DNA of 64,000 bases from Hymenobacter sp. DG25A. Its GTDB lineage: Bacteria; Bacteroidota; Bacteroidia; Cytophagales; Hymenobacteraceae. The translations under genes were made by a program, and so were the position numbers. Positions within the stretch are counted from its first letter, which is position 1. Each line of letters opens with the position of its first letter. The stretch spans positions 1,550,001 through 1,614,000 of the forward strand of contig NZ_CP012623.1 of assembly GCF_001280305.1 (NCBI RefSeq), in the 5' to 3' direction. The notes under the pieces were generated by a model. The model searched no databases, was not told where the DNA came from, and saw nothing but the letters and a program-made list of their open reading frames with translations. This document shows, piece after piece, positions 1-8,445 of this stretch.

Positions 1-1800
1 AAGAGTCTACTAGCCCTGCTCGTAGTGGCGGCCGCCTGCTCCTCCCCCGACCAGCAAACCGGCGGACCCACGCAGGATCAGGATGTGCGCGTACGCTACA
101 CTGCCCGTCGTGTAATTATGCCTGACCTACCGCAGCGGGGCCGCGTCCTCGACCGGTACGACTCCGTGCTGGTAGACACCCGCCCCCAGTTTCTGCTGAA
201 ACTTCCGCGCCGCCCCCCGCTTGATACCCTGGCGCTGGGCCAGCTGCTGGGCTGGGACTCCCTAACCGTGCGGCGACGCATTGCCGATGCCCTGCCCTAC
301 ACCGAAGCCCCGGCCGGCTATCCGGTTCAGCTCACCCTCACAGCAGCCGAAGCCGAGCGGGTGCGCCGGGATAGCAGCGCCACGGTGCCCCGACTTACCC
401 TGACCGAGCGCCGCCAGCGCATTTACACTACTAAGGCGGGAGCCCCGGTGCTGGGCTACCTGAGCGCCGAGGCCCAGCCCTTTCTCCGTCAGGCCCGGCG
501 CACCGGTCGCGGCCGCTTCTACCGCCTGCGCAACGGTGGCGTAGAAACCTACTACAACGGCCTACTCAACGGGCACCGCGGCTACCTGCACCCACTGGTA
601 GATGCCAAGGGCAAGCAGCACGGCACCTGGGCGAAGGATACCGCCTTTCAGCAAGGCCAGGACCTGCACCTGACAATTGATGTGAAGCTGCAAGCCTACG
701 CCGAAAAGCTGCTGGGCGGCCGCAAGGGCTACCTCGTGGCCCTGGACCCGCGCACCGGGGAAATCCTGGCCTTCGTTTCAGCGCCCGTGTACCAGTCGGC
801 CACCATCACCGCGCCCGACCAGGCCGGGGTGCGCGCCAAACTGCTGGAGCATGAAGACATGCCGCTGCTGAACCGGCCGGCCATGCTGGCCAACCCACCC
901 GGCTCAGTGTTCAAGTTGGTGAATGCTGCCATAGCCTTGCAGATGGGTGCCATCAGCCCCAACACCGGGTTCCGCTGCGACCAGTCGCTGGTGAGCTGCG
1001 TGCACGAGCACCCCCGGGCAAAAAACCTGACGGCCGGCCTGAAGTACAGCTGCAACCCCTATTTCTACCAGGTGATGGGCAACCTCATTAACCGCGTGCC
1101 CGATAGTCTGGCCACGGACTCGTCGGCTGCCCGCCATTATAACCTGGCCGAGTGGCGCCGCTACGCCCGCTCGTTCGGTCTGGATTCGGTGCTGGGCGTG
1201 GACATGCCGCGCGAAGGCCCCGGCTTCCTGCCCACCCCGGCGTATTACGACAAAGCCCGCCGCACCCGCAGCTGGACATACCGCTCCATTTACTCGCTCA
1301 GCATCGGGCAGGGCGAAATCAACCTGACGGGCCTGCAAATGGCTAATATGGCGGCTATTATTGCCAACCGGGGCTGGTACTACACGCCCCACCTGGTGCG
1401 GGGCATTGGGGAAAGTGGGCCGCTGCACCGCTTCCGGGTAAAGCACCACACGCTCATTGATAGTGCAAACTTTGCGGCGTTGATTCCGGGTATGGTGGCT
1501 GTAATGCGCGGCGGTACGGCCGCCAGCTCCAGCCTGGCCGACGTGGGCATAACGGTAGCCGGCAAAACCGGCACGGTGCAAAACGACCAGGGCGACGACC
1601 ACGCGGCCTTCGTGGGCTTTGCCCCCGCTGATCATCCCAAAATAGCCGTGGCGGTTTATATTGAAAATGCCGGGTTTGGGGCCGAGGCCGCCGCTCCCTG
1701 TGCCGTACTGGTAATGGAAAAATACCTGCGCGGCAGCGTAGCTCCGCGCCGCAAACGGTGGGAAGGCCGCATTCAGAAAGAGGCCCGGCGCGAGGAGTAA
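1..1800 (+). CDS. Class B penicillin-binding protein (PBP2/FtsI-like transpeptidase), 5' end missing
   Basis: Peptidoglycan DD-transpeptidase acting on the periplasmic face of the inner membrane. The frame is open to base 1, so the true start lies upstream; a GTG at 25 falls inside the signal region and is not the start. Visible N-terminus reads KSLLALLVVAAAC, a hydrophobic stretch ending in a lipobox-like Cys at codon 13, then a Ser/Pro/Gln-rich linker. A PBP dimerisation region (RGRVLDRY; ETYYNGLLNGHRG) precedes the transpeptidase domain. Active-site motifs are present: SVFK (Ser codon 302), SCN (Ser codon 350) and KTGT (Lys codon 522). The YYNGLL segment resembles PBP2 (MrdA) more than FtsI. 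The lipobox in place of a plain membrane anchor is unusual for the family. Confidence 0.9.
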   Translation, partial: KSLLALLVVAAACSSPDQQTGGPTQDQDVRVRYTARRVIMPDLPQRGRVLDRYDSVLVDTRPQFLLKLPRRPPLDTLALGQLLGWDSLTVRRRIADALPYTEAPAGYPVQLTLTAAEAERVRRDSSATVPRLTLTERRQRIYTTKAGAPVLGYLSAEAQPFLRQARRTGRGRFYRLRNGGVETYYNGLLNGHRGYLHPLVDAKGKQHGTWAKDTAFQQGQDLHLTIDVKLQAYAEKLLGGRKGYLVALDPRTGEILAFVSAPVYQSATITAPDQAGVRAKLLEHEDMPLLNRPAMLANPPGSVFKLVNAAIALQMGAISPNTGFRCDQSLVSCVHEHPRAKNLTAGLKYSCNPYFYQVMGNLINRVPDSLATDSSAARHYNLAEWRRYARSFGLDSVLGVDMPREGPGFLPTPAYYDKARRTRSWTYRSIYSLSIGQGEINLTGLQMANMAAIIANRGWYYTPHLVRGIGESGPLHRFRVKHHTLIDSANFAALIPGMVAVMRGGTAASSSLADVGITVAGKTGTVQNDQGDDHAAFVGFAPADHPKIAVAVYIENAGFGAEAAAPCAVLVMEKYLRGSVAPRRKRWEGRIQKEARREE

Positions 1801-1872
1801 GCGGCACGCCCGAGGTTAATCCGCGGCATTTAAGCTTCTGCGCCTATTTTCACGAAATTATTTGTGAGAGGA

Positions 1873-2952
1873 ATGTTTAGAGCGTTATATGTTAGCCTGC
1901 TGGCAGTGTTGCTGGCCAGTGAAGTAAAAGGCCAGTCGTTGGCGGGCGTGTGGCAGGGGGCGGAAAGTGAAACTGGTCAGCCGGGTATGGCGTGGCCTAC
2001 AGTGCTGCGCCTGCAGTATGGCGAGAGCAAGACCATGTTTGGAGTACTGTACCAGGAAATTCTGCACGACCCCGGCTCGTCAGTATCCTTCCAGATACAG
2101 GGCACCCAGGCAGGCACCCAGCTCCAGATAACTGAAACGCGGGTTTTGTATCAACGATTCCGCGACCCGGATAACTACTGGTGCCAGGGCGCCGTCACTT
2201 TCACCTACGACGCGGCCGAAGAAAAACTGACCGGCCGGGCCACCTATCGGCCCGTCGGCACCTGCGACTTCGGCAAGTTTACCCTTTACCGCATCAAGCT
2301 AAAATCGGCGGCTACGGTGCCGGCGGGCAAGCCCACCACCATACACGTGACGGGCCGTGAGGTGCAATGGTACGCCGATGCGGAGCTAAACCAGCCGGTA
2401 AACCGAGGGGGCACTTTCCGCACCAGCCTTACTAAAACCACTACGTTTTACCTTACACAGGGGTATTATCCCACTTCGCAGCAAACGCCGGTGGCAGTTA
2501 CTATTCAGGTAGTCCCGCCCAAAAGTGCGCCCAAAACGCCATTAGCTGTTCGCCCGCCGGCAAAGCAGCCGGCCCCGGCTGCCGGCAAAAAGCTGCCCGC
2601 CGCTGCTCCGTTGGTAACTACTACCCCCGTGGTGTTACCGAAAGTGTTGTTCTTCCTTGGCACGGCGGAGCTGTTGCCGGCGGGCGAGGCCTCCCTGCAT
2701 CAGCTGGTCCGGGAGCTGCGTGCCCGTCCTGCGCTCAAAATCCGGGTGGCAGGCCACACCGACCAGGTTGGCGAAGACCAGAAAAACCTGGCTCTATCGG
2801 AAAAACGAGCTGCCACGGTAAAGGCCTTTTTGTTGAGAGCGGGCATCGACCCGGCGCGCATCAGCACCATCGGGTACGGCGGGGCGCACCCCCTGTTTCC
2901 CTCACCCGATGCCCGCAACCGGCGCGTGGAAGTAGAGGAAATGCGTGATTGA
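1873..2952 (+). CDS. Exported protein with C-terminal OmpA domain
   Basis: About 359 residues. The N-terminus is a signal peptide ending near VKGQ. The middle (about 20-150) is a beta-rich region of unknown family with a WQG start and a CQGAVTFTYD segment, followed by a Pro/Ala/Lys linker (about 215-245). The C-terminus (about 255-359) is an OmpA/MotB peptidoglycan-binding domain: VLFFLGTAELLPAG, the GHTDQVG loop, IDPARISTIGYGG and a closing NRRVEV. The family binds peptidoglycan non-covalently through this domain. A GTG nine bases upstream is an alternative start, but ATG at 1873 follows a purine-rich GAGAGG. The role of the N-terminal domain is unknown. Confidence 0.85.
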   Translation: MFRALYVSLLAVLLASEVKGQSLAGVWQGAESETGQPGMAWPTVLRLQYGESKTMFGVLYQEILHDPGSSVSFQIQGTQAGTQLQITETRVLYQRFRDPDNYWCQGAVTFTYDAAEEKLTGRATYRPVGTCDFGKFTLYRIKLKSAATVPAGKPTTIHVTGREVQWYADAELNQPVNRGGTFRTSLTKTTTFYLTQGYYPTSQQTPVAVTIQVVPPKSAPKTPLAVRPPAKQPAPAAGKKLPAAAPLVTTTPVVLPKVLFFLGTAELLPAGEASLHQLVRELRARPALKIRVAGHTDQVGEDQKNLALSEKRAATVKAFLLRAGIDPARISTIGYGGAHPLFPSPDARNRRVEVEEMRD

Positions 2953-3180
2953 AAATCAGCGTGGTACTTCCACGATTAATCCTACGGGCTACCCTTCGCC
3001 GCGTAGTTTAATCTGCGTTAGCTACCATTTGCCGTTGTACTAAGCCCATATACTTCTAGATGATAGCCGGAAGAAACTGAACAGGTATTACGATTTATCT
3101 ATATAGATTGACCCCGATTTCATCTTCCCCTCCTTAGGCAATGAAGTCAGATAGTGTCTTTTTCCTCCTTCTATCCGCTC

Positions 3181-4149
3181 ATGCGTATCCGTCATCCGTT
3201 TGCCTTTGCCCTGGTACCAGTTGCAGCGCTGCTAACTGCCGCTGGCTTCTCTACTCCTTCCGCTGTTGCGCCGGGGGCGCCGGCTAATTTCACACAGGGC
3301 ATTATTACCACCAGGGTATCGCTGCCGGGCAATCCTTATGATAAACTGCTGAGTCAGATTGACCCCACCAAGGGTAATGTGCAGGCGCAGATGCAACAGC
3401 TGGCCATGCGCATGACGCCGGCCGAGCAGCAGCAGTTTCAGGCCGAAGCGGAAAAGATAAATCCGGCCCTGGTGATGGGCGCCATGATGCTGCCCCGCAA
3501 AGGCACTATCTACTTCCGTGGCCAGGAAGCCCGCGTAAGCACCGATGGCCTGTCCTATCATCTTGAAAACTACTTCGACGGGGCTAAAAACACCGGTCTG
3601 TTCCTTCTGGCCGCCCAGGCCAGCCCCGAGCGGGTAGCTTACACCTACAACGCCACTTCCCTGAAAAAGAGCTGGCAGAGCATTGTGGTGACGGAAGAAG
3701 ACTATACGCTGAAGACCTCCACCGAAACCAGCCTGATAGCCGGTTACCCCAGCCAGAAAGCCACTTACACCCTGAAACCAGGCGCTGCGGCCCCTGCCAC
3801 TAATACCGACAACCCCGGCGAGATGAGCCAGAAGCCGGTAGCCCTGGATGTCTGGACATCGGTGCAGATTCCGCACATGCTGAATTTCGCTCACCCTGTG
3901 TACGTCAAGGAAAAGTATGGCATCACCAGGCTGGTGGTTTACTTTGATAAGGAACGTCGGCAGAAGATGGTGTATGAGTTTGCCAGTGTGCAGCTCAAGA
4001 CCATAACGCCCCAGGACCTGCAGATTAAAGCCAACACCCCCATTCTGGACTATGCCAAAGACGAGCTGCAAATCGGTATGAAGTCGTTGGCCATTATGCT
4101 GGGCGGTGGCGGCCTCCAGCAGTCGGGCCCGTCTACCGACGACGAATAG
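3181..4149 (+). CDS. Exported DUF4412-like protein
   Basis: 322 residues. ATG at 3181 is chosen over an upstream GTG because it gives a clean signal peptide (MRIRHPFAFALVPVAALL). The mature part has the layout of DUF4412-type proteins of Bacteroidota: a segment rich in MxxMTPAEQQQ (about 65-85), then ARVSTDGLSYHLENYFD, a lysine/threonine-rich strand region and IAGYPSQKATYTLKPG, followed by VWTSVQIPHMLNF. The family is typically periplasmic or outer-membrane-associated and of unknown function. It stands alone, with a hairpin terminator immediately downstream. The family call rests on motif pattern only. Confidence 0.7.
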   Translation: MRIRHPFAFALVPVAALLTAAGFSTPSAVAPGAPANFTQGIITTRVSLPGNPYDKLLSQIDPTKGNVQAQMQQLAMRMTPAEQQQFQAEAEKINPALVMGAMMLPRKGTIYFRGQEARVSTDGLSYHLENYFDGAKNTGLFLLAAQASPERVAYTYNATSLKKSWQSIVVTEEDYTLKTSTETSLIAGYPSQKATYTLKPGAAAPATNTDNPGEMSQKPVALDVWTSVQIPHMLNFAHPVYVKEKYGITRLVVYFDKERRQKMVYEFASVQLKTITPQDLQIKANTPILDYAKDELQIGMKSLAIMLGGGGLQQSGPSTDDE

Positions 4150-4172
4150 TTGTTTTCTGGATCAGCACTTAC

Positions 4173-4209
4173 AACGGCCCGTTCCTACATCAGGAGAGGG
4201 CCGTTTTGT
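4173..4209 (+). terminator. Rho-independent terminator
   Basis: Eight-base stem AACGGCCC / GGGCCGTT (4173-4180 with 4198-4205) with a 17-base loop and a TTTT run, 25 bases after the stop of the DUF4412-like gene. Confidence 0.75.
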
Positions 4210-4304
4210 ATCTCAGGCACCCGAGGCTGCGTTACCTAACCCCAGCACATTTCCGGAGTTATTTGTTCTGTTCCGCATCAGCATCTTACCACCAGCTTCT
4301 CTTT

Positions 4305-5174
4305 ATGACCATTACCATCGCCCAAAACTCTACCCAACCACTCACTGTCTCCCGCCTGGGCTACGGCACTATGCGCCTCACCGGCCCGGAAATTTGGGGC
4401 GAGCCCGCTAACCGCGCCGAGGCGCTGCAGATTCTCCGGACCGCCCTGGAGGCGGGCGTGAACTTCCTGGACACCGCCGACTACTACGGCGAGGACGTGA
4501 CCAACCGCCTGATTCAGGAAGCCCTGCACCCATATGCTTCCGACCTGGTGATTTGCACCAAAGTAGGCGCCACCCGCCGGCCCGATAAAAGCTGGGCACC
4601 CTTCATCCGGCCCGAAAACCTGCGCACCAGCATCGAAAATAACCTGCGCACTCTTAAGCAGGAACAGATTCAGCTGGTGCATCTGCGCACCATGGGCCAC
4701 CACGAGGTGCCGTTTGATGAGTCGTTGGGTGCCATGTTTGAGATGCAGCAGGAAGGCCTGATCCAGCACGTGGGGCTGAGCAACGTGAGCCGGGAAGAAC
4801 TGGAAACCGGGTTGAAGATGGGCCCTATTGCTACCGTGGAAAATATGTACGGCCACGGGCAGCGCACCACCTTAAAACTACCCTACGGGGAGAACCGGGG
4901 CGGCGAGGAAGTGCTGGACCTGTGCGAGCAGCACGCCATTCCGCTTATCCCCTATTTTTCGCTGATCAACTCGCTGCCTAAAGCTGACACGAAAATGGCT
5001 GACATGGCCCGCAAGCACAACGCCTCCGAGGCCCAGGTAAACCTGGCCTGGCTGCTGCATAAGTCGCCGTGGCTGTTGCCCATTCCGGGCACTTCTTCGC
5101 TGGCGCATTTGCGGGAGAATCTGGCTTCCGTAGATGTTCGCCTGAGTCCGGAAGATATGGCATACCTGGGCTAG
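4305..5174 (+). CDS. Aldo/keto reductase
   Basis: 289 residues, NAD(P)H-dependent oxidoreductase of the AKR (beta/alpha)8 barrel fold, cytoplasmic; substrate unknown. The catalytic tetrad is visible: Asp56 and Tyr61 in DTADYYG, Lys86 in CTKVG and His126 in QLVHLRT. The C-terminal cofactor region reads LPIPGTSSLAHLRENL. ATG at 4305 starts the family's usual first strand (MTITIAQNS... RLGYGTMRLTG); the longer reading from 4206 begins inside the upstream terminator. HLRTMG in place of the more usual HxxD/W context suggests the AKR subfamily common in soil bacteria and actinobacteria. Monocistronic by spacing. Confidence 0.9.
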   Translation: MTITIAQNSTQPLTVSRLGYGTMRLTGPEIWGEPANRAEALQILRTALEAGVNFLDTADYYGEDVTNRLIQEALHPYASDLVICTKVGATRRPDKSWAPFIRPENLRTSIENNLRTLKQEQIQLVHLRTMGHHEVPFDESLGAMFEMQQEGLIQHVGLSNVSREELETGLKMGPIATVENMYGHGQRTTLKLPYGENRGGEEVLDLCEQHAIPLIPYFSLINSLPKADTKMADMARKHNASEAQVNLAWLLHKSPWLLPIPGTSSLAHLRENLASVDVRLSPEDMAYLG

Positions 5175-5348
5175 CCTTGATGCCTTGAAAAAAGGTCGTC
5201 GGCTGATTGCCGGAGACATAGGCCGGAATGGTAGCCAATCCATTTCGCATCATGCACCGTCAGCCCCTTTTCACCATTCTTTCTACTCTTCGGCAAACTG
5301 CCGGAATTGTAGGTTATTTGTGCGCCTCATGCCCTATTCCCATGCTAC

Positions 5349-6149
5349 ATGCCCGTACCTGACCTTTCCCTTAGAACCGTTGACGTGACGCGCTACGTTA
5401 CGCCGCTGCGCGAAGGCGGCTCCCTGCCGGGCCTTGTGGAGGCCGATGACGGTTTTCTCTACGTCGTTAAGTTTCGGGGGGCGGGCCAGGGCCTGAAGGC
5501 GCTAATTGCCGAGCTGATTGTGGGCGAGCTGGCCCGGGCCCTGGGCCTGCGCATGCCGGAGCTGGTGTTCATGCGGCTGGATGAAGCCTTTGGCCGCACC
5601 GAGCCCGACGAGGAAATTCAGGACCTGCTGCGCTTCAGCACCGGCCTCAATCTGGCCCTGCACTACCTTTCCGGCGCCATCACCTACGACCCTTTGGTGA
5701 ATACTATTGAGCCCGGGCTGGCTTCTCAAATTGTGTGGCTGGACTGCCTCACGCTGAACGTAGACCGCACTGCCCGCAACACCAATATGCTGATGTGGCA
5801 CCGTGAACTGTGGCTCATTGACCACGGCGCCGCCCTCTACGTGCACCACACCGGCCCCGACTGGGCCCAGAACACGCGCCGCGCCTTTCCGCAGGTGAAA
5901 GACCACGTGCTCCTGCCCCAGGCCAGCGAGCTGGAAGCCGTGGACGCCGCCAGCCGCGCCCTGCTCACCCCCGACGTGCTCCAGTCCATTCTGGCCCTGG
6001 TGCCCGACGAGTGGCTGACCTCAGATCAGTCCACCACGCTCACGGCGGAGGAGCAGCGCCAGAATTACGTGCGCTTCCTGGAAGCCCGCCTGTCCGCATC
6101 AGAAACCTTTGTTCAGGAAGCGCAGCATGCCCGCCAAGCACTTATTTGA
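5349..6149 (+). CDS. HipA-like (HipA_2) kinase-domain protein
   Basis: 266 residues. Resembles the stand-alone HipA-like kinase family found next to DUF3037 genes. Kinase features: Lys41 in VVKFRG as a nucleotide-binding lysine, a catalytic loop NVDRTARNTN with Asp139 and Asn144, and a DFG-like LIDHG with Asp158. HipA toxins phosphorylate glutamyl-tRNA synthetase, but this protein lacks the HipA N-terminal subdomain and there is no HipB-type antitoxin, so its substrate is unknown. The next gene (DUF3037) starts inside the 3' end, overlapping by 23 bases in another frame, which implies coupled translation. Not the same as a classic HipBA toxin-antitoxin pair; function is inferred only to the level of a kinase fold. 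Confidence 0.8.
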   Translation: MPVPDLSLRTVDVTRYVTPLREGGSLPGLVEADDGFLYVVKFRGAGQGLKALIAELIVGELARALGLRMPELVFMRLDEAFGRTEPDEEIQDLLRFSTGLNLALHYLSGAITYDPLVNTIEPGLASQIVWLDCLTLNVDRTARNTNMLMWHRELWLIDHGAALYVHHTGPDWAQNTRRAFPQVKDHVLLPQASELEAVDAASRALLTPDVLQSILALVPDEWLTSDQSTTLTAEEQRQNYVRFLEARLSASETFVQEAQHARQALI

Positions 6150-6513
6150 GTACGCCGTTCTGCGCGTGGTGCCCCGCGTAGAGCGTGAGGAGTTCCTCAA
6201 CGTGGGCGTTATCGTGTACTGTGCCTCCGAAGGTTTTCTGCAGGTGCGGTGCGCAGTACCGGAAGCCCGCCTGCGCGCCTTTGGCTGCGCCGAGCTGGAC
6301 CTGCAGGACCTGGCCCAACGCTTGCGGGCGTTTGAGCGAATCTGCCAGGGCCGCCGGGAAGGCGGCCCTATTGGTCAGTTGCCCATTGCCTCCCGTTTCC
6401 GTTGGCTCACGGCCCAGCGCAGCACGATTGTGCAAACGTCGCCGGTGCACCCCGGCCTGTGCGAGAATGCCGCCGATACTTTGAACCGCCTGTATGCGCA
6501 GCTGGTGGAGTAG
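6127..6513 (+). CDS. DUF3037 protein, partner of HipA-like kinase
   Basis: 128 residues. ATG at 6127 (MPAKHLFEYAVLRVVP) matches the family's usual opening; the longer frame begins at 6109. Characteristic segments are YAVLRVVPRVEREEFLNVGVIVYC (in part), FLQVRCAVPEARLRAFG and the C-terminal TSPVHPGLCENAADTLNRLY. DUF3037 proteins have no established activity but are repeatedly encoded beside HipA-like kinases. The 23-base overlap with the kinase gene points to one transcript and a joint function. No signal peptide, so cytoplasmic. Confidence 0.85.
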   Translation: MPAKHLFEYAVLRVVPRVEREEFLNVGVIVYCASEGFLQVRCAVPEARLRAFGCAELDLQDLAQRLRAFERICQGRREGGPIGQLPIASRFRWLTAQRSTIVQTSPVHPGLCENAADTLNRLYAQLVE

Positions 6514-6576
6514 TGGCGGGCAAAGCCCCCGACTGAGCGCCACGCCGCGTCTGAAATGTAACATTGTAGGAAAGTA

Positions 6577-6667
6577 ACGTCATGCTGAGCGCAGCCGAAG
6601 CACCTTGGTAGTGTAGTAAACCCAACCAAGCAGTAGAGATACTTGGATCCTGCTCAGCATGACGGTC
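6577..6667. repeat. Intergenic palindromic repeat, degenerate copy
   Basis: Left arm GTCATGCTGAGCGCAGCCGA (from 6579) and an inverted right arm ending CTCAGCATGACGG near 6664. The right arm has diverged from the copies at 10.6 and 45.2 kb. It lies between the DUF3037 stop and the promoter of the small-peptide gene. Confidence 0.75.
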
Positions 6668-6758
6668 AGAACCGTTGTTCTATCGAAATGACGGCCTTTA
6701 CCCAATTATTTAACACTTTGATTAAGTATGCTTGCATAACATTTTATGAATATCTCCG

Positions 6759-6766
6759 TATCTTTG
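6759..6766 (+). promoter_or_regulatory. -7 box TATCTTTG upstream of the small-peptide gene
   Basis: Exact match to the Bacteroidota -7 consensus TAnnTTTG. It predicts transcription starting near 6773 and a leader of about 24 bases before ATG 6797, and thereby excludes the upstream in-frame ATG at 6746 as the start. No convincing -33 TTTG was found at the ideal spacing. Confidence 0.6.
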
Positions 6767-6796
6767 CCTGCACAAACCAGTAAGAGAGAAGTTGAT

Positions 6797-6931
6797 ATGA
6801 AAAAGACCACCGCATTTTCGTCGTTGTTGCTGTTGGGTGGCCTGGGTTCATTCCGTTACCTGTCGGCCCAACTAAAAGACCTTGATTTGAATTTTGACCT
6901 GCGGGGAGAGGATAGCTGCTATTACTGCTAA
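6797..6931 (+). CDS. Small exported peptide ending in Cys-Tyr-Tyr-Cys
   Basis: 44 residues. Opens MKKTTAFSSLLLLGGLGS, a short lysine-tipped hydrophobic signal sequence, with a possible cleavage after LSAQ (residue 25). The predicted mature part is about 19 residues, acidic (LKDLDLNFDLRGEDS), and ends CYYC at the stop. AAGAGAGAAG precedes the ATG. It has its own TATCTTTG promoter and a strong terminator 21 bases after the stop, so it is a self-contained transcription unit. I recognise no family. It could be a secreted or lipid-free peptide, a RiPP-like precursor, or a regulatory leader; no modifying enzyme is adjacent. Confidence 0.55.
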   Translation: MKKTTAFSSLLLLGGLGSFRYLSAQLKDLDLNFDLRGEDSCYYC

Positions 6932-6951
6932 CCGGCCCGTATAACTGAACG

Positions 6952-6986
6952 AAAAAGCCCTGCCACCTGGTGGCAGGGCTTTTTTA
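6952..6986 (+). terminator. Rho-independent terminator of the small-peptide gene
   Basis: Perfect stem AGCCCTGCCA / TGGCAGGGCT flanked by A and T runs, with TTTTTT following. One of the strongest terminators in the window. Confidence 0.85.
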
Positions 6987-7137
6987 TGCCTCAGGCCGTG
7001 ATTTTGCGGCTCATTCTCAGTGTTTTCCTGACCCTGCGGAAGAAAAGCACATCCATTCTCATTTGATTTCGGTACTTCACGGTATGGTACGTAGTAGGCG
7101 TATCACAGCCGTTTCACATTCTCTGTCCCCTACCCTT

Positions 7138-7779
7138 ATGAACCTCAACAGCTTAAAAGACCAAATCAGCTACATCATTGGCCGCGACCTGGCCCGCAAC
7201 TTCGCCCAGCAGGGCCTGGATCTGGATATTGATGTGCTGGCCGCCAGCATGAAGGAAGGCATGGCCGGTGAGCCCAGCCGCCTCACCCAGGACCAGATGA
7301 AAGAAGCCATGGGCCAGCTGCAGCAGCAGATGGAAGCCCTGGAAGCCGACGAGGACGGCGCCAGCACTGCCGGCGCTGCCAGTGGCAGCGACAACCAGGC
7401 CGAAGGGCTGGCTTTCCTGGCCGCCAACAAAGACAAAGCCGGAGTGCACACGCTGCCCAGCGGCCTGCAGTACGAGGTGCTGAAGGAGGGCTCGGGCAAG
7501 AAGCCTTCGCTCAGCTCGTCGGTTACTACGCACTACCACGGTACGCTCATTAATGGTAATGTGTTTGACAGCAGCTACCAGCGCGGCCAGCCCGCTACCT
7601 TCCCCGTAAACGGCGTAATTGCCGGCTGGACAGAAGCGCTGCAGCTGATGCCCGAAGGCTCTAAATGGCGCCTGTACATTCCCTCGGAGCTGGCCTATGG
7701 CAAGCGCGGCGCCGGCCGCGACATCGGCCCCGACTCCACGCTCATCTTCGACGTGGAGCTGCTGAAAGTAAATAACTAA
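7138..7779 (+). CDS. FKBP-type peptidyl-prolyl cis-trans isomerase (FklB/Mip-like)
   Basis: 213 residues. Catalyses cis-trans isomerisation of prolyl bonds in folding proteins. N-terminal helical dimerisation domain (SYIIGRDLARNFAQQGLD..., about 1-90), an acidic Ala/Ser linker, then the FKBP domain (about 110-213) with VTTHYHGTLINGNVFDSS, GVIAGWTEALQLMPEGSKW, IPSELAYG and LIFDVELL. No signal peptide, so more like cytoplasmic FKBP22 (FklB) than periplasmic FkpA. ATG 7138 fits the family start; the open frame extends upstream into noncoding DNA. The following gene starts two bases after the stop and is probably co-transcribed. Confidence 0.9.
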   Translation: MNLNSLKDQISYIIGRDLARNFAQQGLDLDIDVLAASMKEGMAGEPSRLTQDQMKEAMGQLQQQMEALEADEDGASTAGAASGSDNQAEGLAFLAANKDKAGVHTLPSGLQYEVLKEGSGKKPSLSSSVTTHYHGTLINGNVFDSSYQRGQPATFPVNGVIAGWTEALQLMPEGSKWRLYIPSELAYGKRGAGRDIGPDSTLIFDVELLKVNN

Positions 7780-7781
7780 CG

Positions 7782-8414
7782 ATGCCTGACACCGGGCCGC
7801 TGGAAACCTCTTCGACTGCCGTGCCCACCTGGAGCGCGGGCAGCCGTAGCGCCAGCGGCCCGGTGCCGGCTTTTACCACCCCCCGGCCGGCCCTTAACAC
7901 TACCCTCCCTCCCGTGATGGACGAACCCTTGCCGCCTGTGCCGCCACCCGCTCCCGCCGTGCCTACCATGCGCAGCGAAGATGGCCGGCTGGAGCTTACG
8001 GCTACCACGCTGAAGGTTGATGGGCGGGTGTTCAGTCTGCTGGAGCTGGAGGCCATTGAAGTAAAACCGGTGCGCTGGCTGCTCTGGTACCTGCTGGGCG
8101 GCCTCACACTGGCTATTTTCACCATGGCCTTTCTGCAAAACTGGCTGCGCACCATGCCCGCCGCCATGGGCATGACGGTGGGAGCCCTCCTGCTGCTTAT
8201 TGGGCACCGGGGTGCCAAGCGCCTGCGCATTCTGCGGCTGGGCCAGGAAGATTTGTACTATACCCTTTCCGGTGAGCTGGCCCCGTGGCAAACACTGGCT
8301 GGCCAGGTAAACCGGCGCATTCAGCAGCGCCATGATGAGCAGGCTGCCATCCTGTTCCAGGCATTTTCGGCGGGGCAGCCTTCCGATGAAGACACTTCGG
8401 AAGCGGGTCAGTAA
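7782..8414 (+). CDS. Small membrane protein with Pro-rich N-terminus
   Basis: 210 residues. A Ser/Thr/Pro/Ala-rich, probably disordered N-terminus (1-62) leads to a beta segment RLELTATTLKVDGRVFSLLELEAIEV, then two membrane helices (about 88-110 WLLWYLLGGLTLAIFTMAF and 122-140) and a charged C-terminus. The strand-then-two-helices layout resembles DUF6232-type proteins that carry a short PH-like strand region, but I cannot confirm the family. Begins two bases after the FKBP stop, suggesting an operon. Confidence 0.65.
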   Translation: MPDTGPLETSSTAVPTWSAGSRSASGPVPAFTTPRPALNTTLPPVMDEPLPPVPPPAPAVPTMRSEDGRLELTATTLKVDGRVFSLLELEAIEVKPVRWLLWYLLGGLTLAIFTMAFLQNWLRTMPAAMGMTVGALLLLIGHRGAKRLRILRLGQEDLYYTLSGELAPWQTLAGQVNRRIQQRHDEQAAILFQAFSAGQPSDEDTSEAGQ

Positions 8415-8445
8415 GTCTGCCAGGCTATTGTTTTTTCTTTTGCCT

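Noticed and set aside
904..1635. Minus-strand frame of 243 codons opposite the PBP gene
   Set aside because: Antisense shadow of a gene with all active-site motifs; GC-rich DNA leaves such frames open.
5349..6513. Classic HipBA toxin-antitoxin system
   Set aside because: There is no HipB-like DNA-binding protein and the kinase lacks the HipA N-terminal subdomain.
6746..6796. Upstream ATG of the small-peptide gene
   Set aside because: It precedes the -7 box, so the transcript would not contain it.
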